NCBI GenBank assembly: GCA_023450615.1
Contig: JAEXGT010000018.1
Location: 37,376 to 101,375, forward strand
Direction: 5' to 3'
Source: Pseudomonadota bacterium
GTDB taxonomy: Bacteria; Pseudomonadota; Alphaproteobacteria; Rhizobiales; Beijerinckiaceae
DNA length: 64,000 bases
Shown: in pieces, positions 44,733-52,367 of the stretch
Layout of the letters: every line of letters begins with the position of its first letter
Numbering within the stretch: the first letter of the stretch is position 1
Program-made: the position numbers and the translations under genes
Notes under the pieces: generated by a model
Told to the model about the DNA's origin: nothing
Database searches by the model: none
What the model saw: the letters and a program-made list of their open reading frames with translations, nothing else

Positions 44733-45350
44733 ATGACCGAGCTGTCCTTCATTCACCGCTACGAGCCCGCCACCGAACCGGGCCGCCCGCCCCTGCTGCT
44801 CCTGCACGGCACCGGCGGCAACGAAGACGATCTGCTGGCGCTTGGCCGCATGGCCTCTCCGGGCTCCGCCCTGCTCTCCCCGCGCGGCAAGATCCTCGAG
44901 AACGGCATGCCGCGCTTCTTCCGGCGCATGGCGGAAGGCGTATTCGACGAGGAAGACGTGCGCTTCCGCGCCAACGAACTGGCGGATTTCGTCAGTGAGG
45001 CCCGCAAGGCCTACGGCCTCGAGGCTCCGATTGCGCTCGGCTTCTCCAACGGCGCGAACATCGCAGCCGCGATGCTGATGCTGCGTCCAGAGGCTCTTGC
45101 GGGTGCTGCGCTGCTGCGCGCCATGGTACCGTTGCAGGATGCGCCGAAGGCAGATCTGTCGGGGAAGAACGTGCTGATGGTATCGGGCCTGATGGACCCG
45201 ATCATTCCGGTCGAGAACTCAACGCGTCTTGCTGCGTCGCTCGCCTCATCCGGCGCGGAGGTACAGCACGAGACGCTTCCGACCGGGCACGGCTTGTCCC
45301 AGACGGATCTGAGCCTGCTCGTGAAATGGTTTGCCGCACCAAGCCAATAA
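44733..45350 (+). CDS. mhqD: Alpha/beta hydrolase, carboxylesterase/MhqD-like
   Basis: A 205-residue serine hydrolase of the phospholipase/carboxylesterase group. LLLLHGTGGNEDDLLAL is the oxyanion strand-turn, GFSNGANIAAAMLML holds the nucleophile (G-x-S-x-G), SGLMDPIIPVE supplies the acid and LPTGHGLSQTDL the catalytic His. Size and pairing with the upstream dioxygenase match MhqD, induced by quinones in Bacillus. Start at 44733 gives the normal N-terminus. Confidence 0.8.
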   Translation: MTELSFIHRYEPATEPGRPPLLLLHGTGGNEDDLLALGRMASPGSALLSPRGKILENGMPRFFRRMAEGVFDEEDVRFRANELADFVSEARKAYGLEAPIALGFSNGANIAAAMLMLRPEALAGAALLRAMVPLQDAPKADLSGKNVLMVSGLMDPIIPVENSTRLAASLASSGAEVQHETLPTGHGLSQTDLSLLVKWFAAPSQ

Positions 45351-45366
45351 GCGACTCTACGATGTC

Positions 45367-45389
45367 ATGGCCGGCCTTGTCCCGGCCAT
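45367..45389. repeat. Short intergenic hairpin
   Basis: ATGGCCGG and CCGGCCAT pair around CTTGTCC, 17 bp after the hydrolase stop. It is followed by TCATTTTC and may help end transcription; such palindromes recur in genomes of this order. Confidence 0.7.
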
Positions 45390-45404
45390 CTCATTTTCAG
45401 ACCC

Positions 45405-45513
45405 TCGAACCTCATCCTGAGGAGGCGCAGCGCCGGCTCGAAGGAGGATTCAGAGCACACTGGAACCTCCTTCGAGACGCCTGCTAACGCAGGCTCCTCA
45501 GGATGAGGGTCGT
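45405..45513. repeat. Large imperfect inverted repeat, REP-like
   Basis: About 109 bp between convergent genes. The left arm has CCTCATCCTGAGGA followed by CTCGAAGGAGG; the right arm has the reverse complements CCTCCTTCGAG and TCCTCAGGATGAGG. Shorter hairpins (GCAGCGCCGGC; GCCTGCTAACGCAGGC) sit inside the arms. A related half-element CGTCCTCATTCTGAGGACG is at about 37188-37206. It looks like a mobile or recurrent extragenic palindrome. Confidence 0.8.
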
Positions 45514-45529
45514 GCTTGCGGTTGTCGCC

Positions 45530-46600
45530 TTAGAGAGCGCCCGTCTCGAAGAAGCGCTCCATCGCCTCCTCGGCTGGCTTGATGTCGATGCCACGCTGTT
45601 CCAGCCAAGCGTCATCGTAATGCGTAGAGCGGTAGCGGTCGCCGGAATCGCACAGAAGCGTCACGACGGAGCCCTTCTCTCCTTTGCTCACCATCTCGCC
45701 GATAACCTGCGCCACGGCCCAGAGATTGGTGCCGGTCGAGCCGCCGCAGGAGCGTCCGATGCGGCGCGACAGAACGCGCGCCGCCGCGATGCTCGCGGCA
45801 TCCGGCACCGCATAGGCCCGGTCGATGAGCTCCGGCACGAAAGACGGCTCGCAACGCGGACGGCCGATGCCCTCAACAACGGAAGGCGGATTGGAGACGG
45901 TGCACACGCTGCGATCCGCCAGATGCCGGTGGAACACCGATGCTTCCGGATCGGCGAGACACAGCTTCGTCGGCAGGCGGCGATAGCGGATATAGCGCCC
46001 GAGCGTCGCCGAGGTGCCGCCCGTGCCAGCGCCCACCACGATCCAACTCGGGATCGGATATTCCTCATGCGCCATCTGGCTGAAGATGGATTCCGCGATG
46101 TTGTTGTTGCCGCGCCAGTCCGTCGCCCGCTCGGCATAGGTGAACTGGTCCATGTAATGGCCGTTGAGTTCACGCGCCAAGCGCGCGCTCTCCTCGTACA
46201 TGGCCGCAGGCGAATCCACGAAATGGCTCTCGCCGCCATAGAACGCGATCTGCGCGATCTTCTCCGCAGACGTGGAGCGCGGCATCACGGCGATGAAGCG
46301 CAAGCCCAGCATCCGCGCGAAATACGCCTCCGACACCGCCGTAGATCCGCTCGACGCCTCGATGATCGTCGTCTCCGGCCCGATCCAGCCGTTGCACAAC
46401 CCGTAGAGAAACAGCGAGCGCGCCAGCCGATGCTTGAGGCTCCCCGACGGATGCGTGGACTCATCCTTCAGATAAAGCGAAATCCCCGGCACCGCAGGCA
46501 GCGGCACCTGCAAGAGATGCGTATCCGACGAGCGGTTGAAATCCGCCTCGATGATCTGGATGGCGGTGGAGACCCAGGAGCGGGGGCAAGGAGCTGACAT
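45530..46600 (-). CDS. cds1: PLP-dependent cysteine synthase-family protein (Cds1-like)
   Basis: A 356-residue fold-type II PLP enzyme. LKDESTHPSGSLKHRLARS contains the PLP-lysine (Lys56), EASSGSTAVSEAYFARMLG binds phosphate/substrate, and VVGAGTGGTSATLGRYIRY is the glycine loop for the cofactor phosphate. The STHPSGSLKHRLARSLF signature matches Cds1-type L-cysteine desulfhydrases, which release sulfide, more than CysK or CysM, but synthase activity cannot be excluded. Its upstream side is an AT-rich island. Confidence 0.8.
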   Translation of the reverse strand: MSAPCPRSWVSTAIQIIEADFNRSSDTHLLQVPLPAVPGISLYLKDESTHPSGSLKHRLARSLFLYGLCNGWIGPETTIIEASSGSTAVSEAYFARMLGLRFIAVMPRSTSAEKIAQIAFYGGESHFVDSPAAMYEESARLARELNGHYMDQFTYAERATDWRGNNNIAESIFSQMAHEEYPIPSWIVVGAGTGGTSATLGRYIRYRRLPTKLCLADPEASVFHRHLADRSVCTVSNPPSVVEGIGRPRCEPSFVPELIDRAYAVPDAASIAAARVLSRRIGRSCGGSTGTNLWAVAQVIGEMVSKGEKGSVVTLLCDSGDRYRSTHYDDAWLEQRGIDIKPAEEAMERFFETGAL

Positions 46601-46639
46601 ATCAACGTGATATTTTATAATTATATCAGAGAGTCAAGT

Positions 46640-47146
46640 TCACATAAAATATTGTATTATTTTAAGAACATGGCCATCTATTGATTGCTTAAAGTATATA
46701 TCAAAAATTGCCAAACTACAGCTAAAATAAAGCAAATTCATAGTTATTTTAAAAATTTTCCTCTCAAAAAATACCGCTCTCGTGAATTGAGCACTATCTG
46801 GCGCAATGCCAATATTGTTATCTCGGATCTCACGAGCAAAATCACCATTAGAGTTGTAAGCTAAATTAGATGAAAGCTTGATAGTTTCTGTCAAATCTAA
46901 CAGCGACATTAAGGTATAAACATAGAATAGAGACATTATAAATGTTATCGATATTAAAATTTTTGCTGGATACCCCAGATTTTGAACAATCTCTGGCCTA
47001 GCTATAAGCGACCCAATAAACAATCCTAGGAATGGCGCAAAGAAGAGCGTCCGCGACTTTGTAGAATCAATGATATCTTTAGCTAAATCAGCCAACAGCT
47101 TGAATGCCGCATGATCTATTTCGTCTTTATTATTCATCATACTCAC
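46640..47146 (-). CDS. AT-rich hypothetical membrane protein
   Basis: A 168-residue protein I do not recognise. Three hydrophobic segments are visible: TLFFAPFLGLFIGSLIA (~34-50), ILISITFIMSLFYVYTLMSLL (~64-84) and ITMNLLYFSCSLAIFDIYF (~133-151); the rest is polar, with many Asn, Lys and Ile. Base composition is far more AT-rich than all neighbours and many codons end in A or T, indicating recent transfer. The frame opens at GTG 47146, which overlaps the pccB stop (GTGA); ATGs at 47140 and 47137 are alternatives. Confidence 0.6.
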   Translation of the reverse strand: MSMMNNKDEIDHAAFKLLADLAKDIIDSTKSRTLFFAPFLGLFIGSLIARPEIVQNLGYPAKILISITFIMSLFYVYTLMSLLDLTETIKLSSNLAYNSNGDFAREIRDNNIGIAPDSAQFTRAVFFERKIFKITMNLLYFSCSLAIFDIYFKQSIDGHVLKIIQYFM

Positions 47147-48675
47147 AACGGGATATTATCGTGCTTCTTCCAGGGCCGCTCGGTTTCCTTGTGACGGAGC
47201 ATCGCCAAGGCGCGCGCAATTCGCCGCCGCGTAGAATGCGGCATGATCACTTCGTCGATGTAGCCGCGCTCGGCGGCGACGAAGGGTGACATGAAGCGGT
47301 CTTCGTATTCCTTGGTGCGGGCGGCGATCTTGTCGGCATCGCCGATATCCTGGCGGAAGATGATTTCCACCGCGCCTTTCGCGCCCATCACCGCGATCTG
47401 CGCGGTCGGCCAGGCGTAGTTGATGTCGCCCCCGATATGCTTCGAGGCCATCACGTCATAAGCGCCGCCGAAGGCTTTTCGCGTGATCACCGTCACGAGC
47501 GGCACGGTGGCTTCGGAATAGGCAAACAGCAGCTTCGCGCCATGCTTGATGAGACCGCCATATTCCTGCGCCGTGCCCGGCAGGAAGCCCGGCACGTCCT
47601 CGAAGGTGACGATGGGAATGTTGAAGGCATCGCAGAAACGCACGAAGCGCGCGGCCTTGCGCGACGCATCGGAATCGAGAACGCCTGCGAGCACCATCGG
47701 CTGATTGGCCACGAACCCTACCGTGCGGCCCTCGATGCGGGCGAAGCCGGTGATGATGTTTTTCGCGTAGGATTCCTGGATCTCGAAGAAATCGCCCTCG
47801 TCCACGACCTTCTGGATCAGCTCCTTCATGTCGTAGGGCTTGTTCGGATTGTCCGGGATCAGAGTGTCGAGGCTGTCATCCGTGCGGTTCGGATCGTCGA
47901 AGCTCGGGATTTCCGGCACGCCGTCCATGTTGTTGGCGGGCAGGAAATCGATGAGGCGGCGCACCTGCAGCAGCGCCTCCACATCGTTGTCGTAAGCGCC
48001 ATCCGCCACGGAGGACTTGGTGGTGTGCACCTTCGCGCCGCCGAGTTCTTCCGACGTCACCGTCTCGTTGGTGACGGTCTTCACCACATCGGGGCCTGTC
48101 ACGAACATGTAGGAGCGGTCGCGCACCATGAAGATGAAATCGGTCATGGCGGGCGAATAGACGTCGCCGCCCGCGCAGGGTCCCATGATCACGGAGATCT
48201 GCGGGATCACGCCCGAGGCGATCACGTTGCGTTTGAACACCTCGCCATAGCCGCCGAGCGCCGCGACGCCTTCCTGGATGCGCGCGCCGCCCGCATCGAA
48301 CAGGCCGACGATGGGGGCGCGCATCTTCAGCGCCATGTCCTGGATCTTGGTGATCTTCTGGGCGTGGGCCTCGGAGAGAGAGCCGCCGAATACCGTGAAA
48401 TCCTTGGCGAAGACGAAGACCGTGCGGCCGTTGACGGTGCCCCAGCCGGTCACGACGCCGTCGCCGGGGATCTTGACCTTCTCCATGCCGAAATCGGTGG
48501 AGCGGTGCTCCACGAACATGTCGAATTCCTCGAACGAGCCGTTGTCGAGGAGAAGCTCGATGCGCTCCCGCGCCGTGAGCTTGCCTCGGGCATGCTGCGC
48601 CTCGATGCGCTTTTCGCCGCCGCCGAGGCGAGCCTGAGCCCGCCGCTCTTCAAGCCGTTCGAGAATGTCTTTCAT
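47143..48675 (-). CDS. pccB: Propionyl-CoA carboxylase, beta (carboxyltransferase) subunit
   Basis: A 510-residue acyl-CoA carboxyltransferase. Landmarks: QHARGKLTARERIELLLDNGSFEEFD, FVFAKDFTVFGGSLSEAHAQKI, GLFDAGGARIQEGVAALGGYGE, ISVIMGPCAGGDVYSPAMTDF and the second half PGFLPGTAQEYGGLIKHGAKLLFAY...AFGGAYDVMASKHIGGDINYAWPTAQIAVMGA. These are typical of PccB. It pairs with PccA (40911-42911); the two are usually closer together. The reaction makes (S)-methylmalonyl-CoA from propionyl-CoA. Confidence 0.93.
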   Translation of the reverse strand: MKDILERLEERRAQARLGGGEKRIEAQHARGKLTARERIELLLDNGSFEEFDMFVEHRSTDFGMEKVKIPGDGVVTGWGTVNGRTVFVFAKDFTVFGGSLSEAHAQKITKIQDMALKMRAPIVGLFDAGGARIQEGVAALGGYGEVFKRNVIASGVIPQISVIMGPCAGGDVYSPAMTDFIFMVRDRSYMFVTGPDVVKTVTNETVTSEELGGAKVHTTKSSVADGAYDNDVEALLQVRRLIDFLPANNMDGVPEIPSFDDPNRTDDSLDTLIPDNPNKPYDMKELIQKVVDEGDFFEIQESYAKNIITGFARIEGRTVGFVANQPMVLAGVLDSDASRKAARFVRFCDAFNIPIVTFEDVPGFLPGTAQEYGGLIKHGAKLLFAYSEATVPLVTVITRKAFGGAYDVMASKHIGGDINYAWPTAQIAVMGAKGAVEIIFRQDIGDADKIAARTKEYEDRFMSPFVAAERGYIDEVIMPHSTRRRIARALAMLRHKETERPWKKHDNIPL

Positions 48676-48856
48676 GGGTGTTCCCTGGTGCCCGGGAGGA
48701 GATTGGTCGCTTTCCGCTTAGCACAGGCACCGGCCCCTCAAAATCCCACTTACGGCGTGTGCTCCACAGCACTTTACCGCAGTGATCCAAGCCTTAGAAC
48801 TTTAACGACATAACGTTATAGGTCAACAATCCCATAAAGCCCGTTCGACCATGCGT

Positions 48857-48889
48857 AAAAAGGGCGCTGGAGAGTTCCAGCGCCCTTTT
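48857..48889 (-). terminator. Intrinsic terminator of the atp12-containing unit
   Basis: AAAAGGGCGCTGGA and TCCAGCGCCCTTTT pair over 14 bp with a 4-nt loop, 3 bp beyond the ATP12 stop on the minus strand. Symmetric A/T tails would let it work in both directions. Confidence 0.9.
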
Positions 48890-48891
48890 CC

Positions 48892-49674
48892 TCATGCATT
48901 TGTCAGCAGATAGACTTGCGAAGCGGCCCTGAAATCGGCCTCGCGCCTCTTGCGACGCTCCATGGCTTCGTAATCCTCGCCCCAGACGCTTTCCTGATAA
49001 AGCTCATCCACATGGGCCGCGGCCCAGGCCTGATCCGCGTCGAGCTGCCCCTGTGCATGGGCAAGCGCGATCAGCACCGAGCCGGATAGGGTGGTCATCA
49101 CATGGAGGGCGGCGAGCGCGTAGAAGGAATGAACCTGCTCGACCGCCGACCGGAGCGCGGCAATCGCCTCGTCCGGCTGCGTGACATGCATGACGCCTTC
49201 GCCCAAGGTGAAGCGGGCGCCGTGGGTCTCCTTGGCCCAGTCAAGAACCGGATTCCAGGCCGCATCCTGCGACTGGACGAGCCGCGCGGGCTCGCTCACC
49301 CGGTAATAGATCAGGTCCGAACCGGCATAGCGAACGAGGTCGTCCACGACCTCCGCCCGGCGCGGCTGAACACCATCGATAGCGGAGTTGACGATCCGGG
49401 TAATCGGCATCGCGGCCGGGTCGATCTCGGCGCCCTGCCCCGCCCATTCCTCGGCGATCGCCTCGGCAAGCGCGCGGGACGGCACCGCCAGGGCTTGCTT
49501 GCCCGGCGTCTTGGCCACGCGCCCATCGAGGGTGAGATGAAAGAGGCCGTCACGCTCCTCGATGCCCGCTTCCTTGTAGAAGCGCTTGGGCAGCGTGGGC
49601 TTCATGCCGGCCTGAGCCGCCCGCATGGGGTTCGGCTCGTCTTGGTCAGGGAACCAGTCGCGAGAATCTGTCAT
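48892..49674 (-). CDS. ATP12-family F1-ATPase assembly chaperone
   Basis: A 260-residue ATP12 protein, which in mitochondria and alphaproteobacteria helps assemble the F1 alpha subunit. The domain spans RFYKEAGIEERDGLFHLTLDGRVAKTPGK through SDLIYYRVSEPARLVQSQDAAWNPVLDWA and ends with the helical HVDELYQESVWGEDYEAMERR segment, all characteristic. A HAD phosphatase gene ends 17 bp upstream on the same strand, so they are co-transcribed, as often seen in Hyphomicrobiales. Confidence 0.9.
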   Translation of the reverse strand: MTDSRDWFPDQDEPNPMRAAQAGMKPTLPKRFYKEAGIEERDGLFHLTLDGRVAKTPGKQALAVPSRALAEAIAEEWAGQGAEIDPAAMPITRIVNSAIDGVQPRRAEVVDDLVRYAGSDLIYYRVSEPARLVQSQDAAWNPVLDWAKETHGARFTLGEGVMHVTQPDEAIAALRSAVEQVHSFYALAALHVMTTLSGSVLIALAHAQGQLDADQAWAAAHVDELYQESVWGEDYEAMERRKRREADFRAASQVYLLTNA

Positions 49675-49691
49675 GACGAAAAGATAAGCGT

Positions 49692-50369
49692 TCAGGCGGG
49701 AAGATACGAGGGTTCGGCAAGGAAGGTGTCGAGCACCGTTGCCAGTTCAGCATAGCTGTCGACGATGTGGGCGGCGCCCGCCTCGGTCAGAGCCGACACA
49801 GGCTGGAAGCCCCAGGACACGCCGACCGGCAGAGCCCCGGCGGCGCGCGCCATGCTCATGTCATAGCTGGAATCGCCGATCATCACCGTGTCCTCCGGTG
49901 CGACGCCCAGCTCTTCCATGGCCTGCAGGATCATGCCCGGATGAGGCTTCGAGGGCGCATCGTCCGCCGTCTTGGTCGTGGCAAACACCCCTTCCCAGCC
50001 TTGCTTCTCGATAAGCACCGTCACGCCCCTGCGAGACTTGCCCGTGGCGAGGCCGAGGAGCACATCGTCCCGCGCCTTGAGACGCTCGATGCACTCACCA
50101 GCTCCCGGAAAGAGAGGAGCATCGTTTGCCGGATCGAGGCGCAGGACGTTGTAGGCGTCCTTGTAAGCCTGAGCCAGGCCTTCGGCCGGAGCCTTCGGAC
50201 CGGCAAGCACGGTGAAAGCCTCGACAAGGGAAAGGCCGACGATGGAGAGCGAACGCTCCCGGCTCGGCGGCTCAAGACCATAGGTTTGATAGGCCCCACG
50301 GATCGAGGCCACAATGATGTTCTGGCTGTCGACCAGCGTGCCGTCGACATCGAAGAGAACGAGCTTCAA
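49692..50369 (-). CDS. HAD-family hydrolase (phosphoglycolate phosphatase-like)
   Basis: A 225-residue HAD phosphatase. Motif I is LVLFDVDGTLVDS (nucleophile Asp and acid Asp), motif II is LATGKS, motif III Lys in KPHP and motif IV MIGDSSYD. The helical cap lies between motifs I and II. It is of the Gph/PGMB-like group; the substrate is unknown. The start is a TTG at 50369, with AAGGAC upstream at good spacing; the open frame runs 303 bp further but no ATG or GTG gives a normal N-terminus, and a lipoprotein gene occupies that region in another frame. Confidence 0.87.
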   Translation of the reverse strand: MKLVLFDVDGTLVDSQNIIVASIRGAYQTYGLEPPSRERSLSIVGLSLVEAFTVLAGPKAPAEGLAQAYKDAYNVLRLDPANDAPLFPGAGECIERLKARDDVLLGLATGKSRRGVTVLIEKQGWEGVFATTKTADDAPSKPHPGMILQAMEELGVAPEDTVMIGDSSYDMSMARAAGALPVGVSWGFQPVSALTEAGAAHIVDSYAELATVLDTFLAEPSYLPA

Positions 50370-50389
50370 GGATTGTCCTTGCTTAAAAC

Positions 50390-50515
50390 TTAGCTCTGCG
50401 GAGCGGAGCCGCGGCAGAATTGAGGGGTATTGAGGTTCCAGTTGCCGCACTTGTCGCAGGCCGTCGCCAGCAATCCGAGGCCGACCACGACGGCAACCTG
50501 AAGAATACGTTTCAT
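50390..50515 (-). CDS. 41-residue putative lipoprotein
   Basis: A very short gene: MKRILQVAVVVGLGLLATAC followed by DKCGNWNLNTPQFC and a short polar tail ending RGSAPQS. The first 20 residues are a basic-hydrophobic signal ending in a plausible lipobox (LLATAC), and the mature part has two more cysteines that could form a disulfide. The stop is 20 bp before the HAD gene start on the same strand, so the two share a transcript. I cannot assign a function. The ribosome-binding site is weak. Confidence 0.6.
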   Translation of the reverse strand: MKRILQVAVVVGLGLLATACDKCGNWNLNTPQFCRGSAPQS

Positions 50516-50760
50516 GAAGAAAGCCCCGTTTTGAGAACGCACCATATTCAATAAATCCGCCATTCGCCAGAAGCCCGCCCAGGTCCGGCATCGATTTTGC
50601 GCCCCTCTCCATGCGGAACATTCGTCTGCCCCGCTCCTTTTCGTGGCGGAGGATCAGGCCCAAACTGTCCATTGGAAAATTTTGCCTATGATATCGTTCC
50701 TTGGCGGCAGGGCCTTATCTTCATCGGACCTAAACGAGTTCGTACAGGCACAATGCGAAG

Positions 50761-52359
50761 ATGAATAAGCCTGCCATTCAGGACATGAAGGCTCTGCTGC
50801 AGCGCATCGAAGAACTCGAGCGCGACAATCGGGACCTGCGGGCAATGCTGTCCGATCGGGATGCCCTATCCAAAGCTGAGGCCGCAGGCCATGACGCCCA
50901 AGACCGCAGACATGCGCAGGAAATATCATCCGCAACCGCCCATATCGGGATGCTGGAGGACTCGCGCGTCTCTCTTCAAGCAAGCGAGAAGCGCCTCCGC
51001 GAGAGCGAAACGAGAGCCCGGGCGAGCGAGAAGAAGCTCAAGCAGATTGCGGACAACATTCCCGCACTGATTGCCTATGTGGATGCCGATCAGTGCTACC
51101 GCTTCAACAATCAGGCCTATGCCTCCTGGTTCGGCCGCCCCCCGGAAAGCCTTTATGGAGTTCACTTGCACGACGCCGTCGGCACCACGGCCTATGAACG
51201 GGTGCGGCCCTACATCGAGGCGGTTCTGCGCGGCGAGAGAACCGGCCATGAGTGGTGGATGCAGCTTCCGAATGACCTGAAGTTCGTTAGGTCCGAATAC
51301 ATTCCGGACAAGCGCGACGATGGCAGCATCGCCGGCTTTTATGTGCTCGCGGCCGACCTGAGCGAATCCAAGCGCTCCCAGGCCGCCCTTGCCGAGAGCG
51401 AGGCGAGATTGCGCCTGGCTATCGATGCGGCCCAGATGGCCGTTTGGGAAATGGACATCGCAGCCGATAAAATCCACTTCTCTCCGGAGATGAACCGCCT
51501 GCTCGGCTTCGCCCCGGGCGAGACACCCAGCTCGGACGAGATCCGAAGCCGCTATGCTCCCGGCCAACGGGAGAAGTTGCGGCGGATCGCAGCGGAGGCA
51601 CTCGCGCGCGGGCACTGTCATGCGGAGACGGAGCTCGAGGTCGTCCTGCCGGATGGCAAGCGCCGTTGGCTGCTCGTGCGTGCGGAGATGAAGGACATCG
51701 AGAATGGGAGTCCGGCGCGCGCAGTAGGCGTTGCCCTGGACATCACGGATCGCAAGCAAGCCGAAGAGCATCAGCAGCTCCTGATCAACGAACTCAACCA
51801 TCGGGTGAAAAATACGCTCTCCACCGTACAATCCATCGCAACGCAGAGCCTACGCAACGCAAAGACCGCGGAGGCCGCCAGGGAGGCGGTCGAAGGGCGC
51901 CTGTTCGCCCTGTCCCGCGCCCACGATGTTCTGACGCGGGAGAGCTGGGACGGAGCCTTTTTGCGAGAGGTCGTGCAGCAGGCCATCGAACCGTTCCAGA
52001 GCCGTGGCGGCGAGCGCTTCAGAGTCTCGGGCCCGGACATCCGCCTGCCTCCGCGGATCGCCCTGGCCATCGCCATGGCAATCCAGGAGCTCGGGACGAA
52101 TGCGGTGAAATACGGAGCGCTGTCGAATGCCACAGGCTGCATCGCGATCACATGGTCCATTCTGAACGAGAGCGGGCCGCATCTCAGAATGACATGGGAG
52201 GAAGCCGAGGGCCCAAAGGTGAGCGTGCCAACGAAGCGCGGCTTCGGCACCCGTCTCATCGAGCGAAGCCTGGCTCAGGAGCTGAACGGCTCCGTGGGGA
52301 TCGACTTCGCGCCGGCAGGCGTCGTGTGCACGGTCAATGCGCCGCTGGCCGAGGCCTGA
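50761..52359 (+). CDS. PAS-containing HWE-family sensor histidine kinase
   Basis: A 532-residue soluble kinase. An N-terminal coiled coil (~10-95) is followed by two PAS domains (~93-205, ending VLAADLSESKR; ~212-332, ending VGVALDITDRKQ). The kinase domain has the HWE signature: phospho-accepting His347 in LINELNHRVKNTLSTVQSIA, an ATPase N box AIQELGTNAVKYGAL, and the W-x-E motif in RMTWEEAEGP, ending KRGFGTRLIERSLAQELNG. HWE kinases in alphaproteobacteria often feed the general stress response, but no partner regulator is adjacent. It converges on the FtsH-type gene with 8 bp between stops. Confidence 0.9.
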   Translation: MNKPAIQDMKALLQRIEELERDNRDLRAMLSDRDALSKAEAAGHDAQDRRHAQEISSATAHIGMLEDSRVSLQASEKRLRESETRARASEKKLKQIADNIPALIAYVDADQCYRFNNQAYASWFGRPPESLYGVHLHDAVGTTAYERVRPYIEAVLRGERTGHEWWMQLPNDLKFVRSEYIPDKRDDGSIAGFYVLAADLSESKRSQAALAESEARLRLAIDAAQMAVWEMDIAADKIHFSPEMNRLLGFAPGETPSSDEIRSRYAPGQREKLRRIAAEALARGHCHAETELEVVLPDGKRRWLLVRAEMKDIENGSPARAVGVALDITDRKQAEEHQQLLINELNHRVKNTLSTVQSIATQSLRNAKTAEAAREAVEGRLFALSRAHDVLTRESWDGAFLREVVQQAIEPFQSRGGERFRVSGPDIRLPPRIALAIAMAIQELGTNAVKYGALSNATGCIAITWSILNESGPHLRMTWEEAEGPKVSVPTKRGFGTRLIERSLAQELNGSVGIDFAPAGVVCTVNAPLAEA

Positions 52360-52367
52360 ACACCCGG

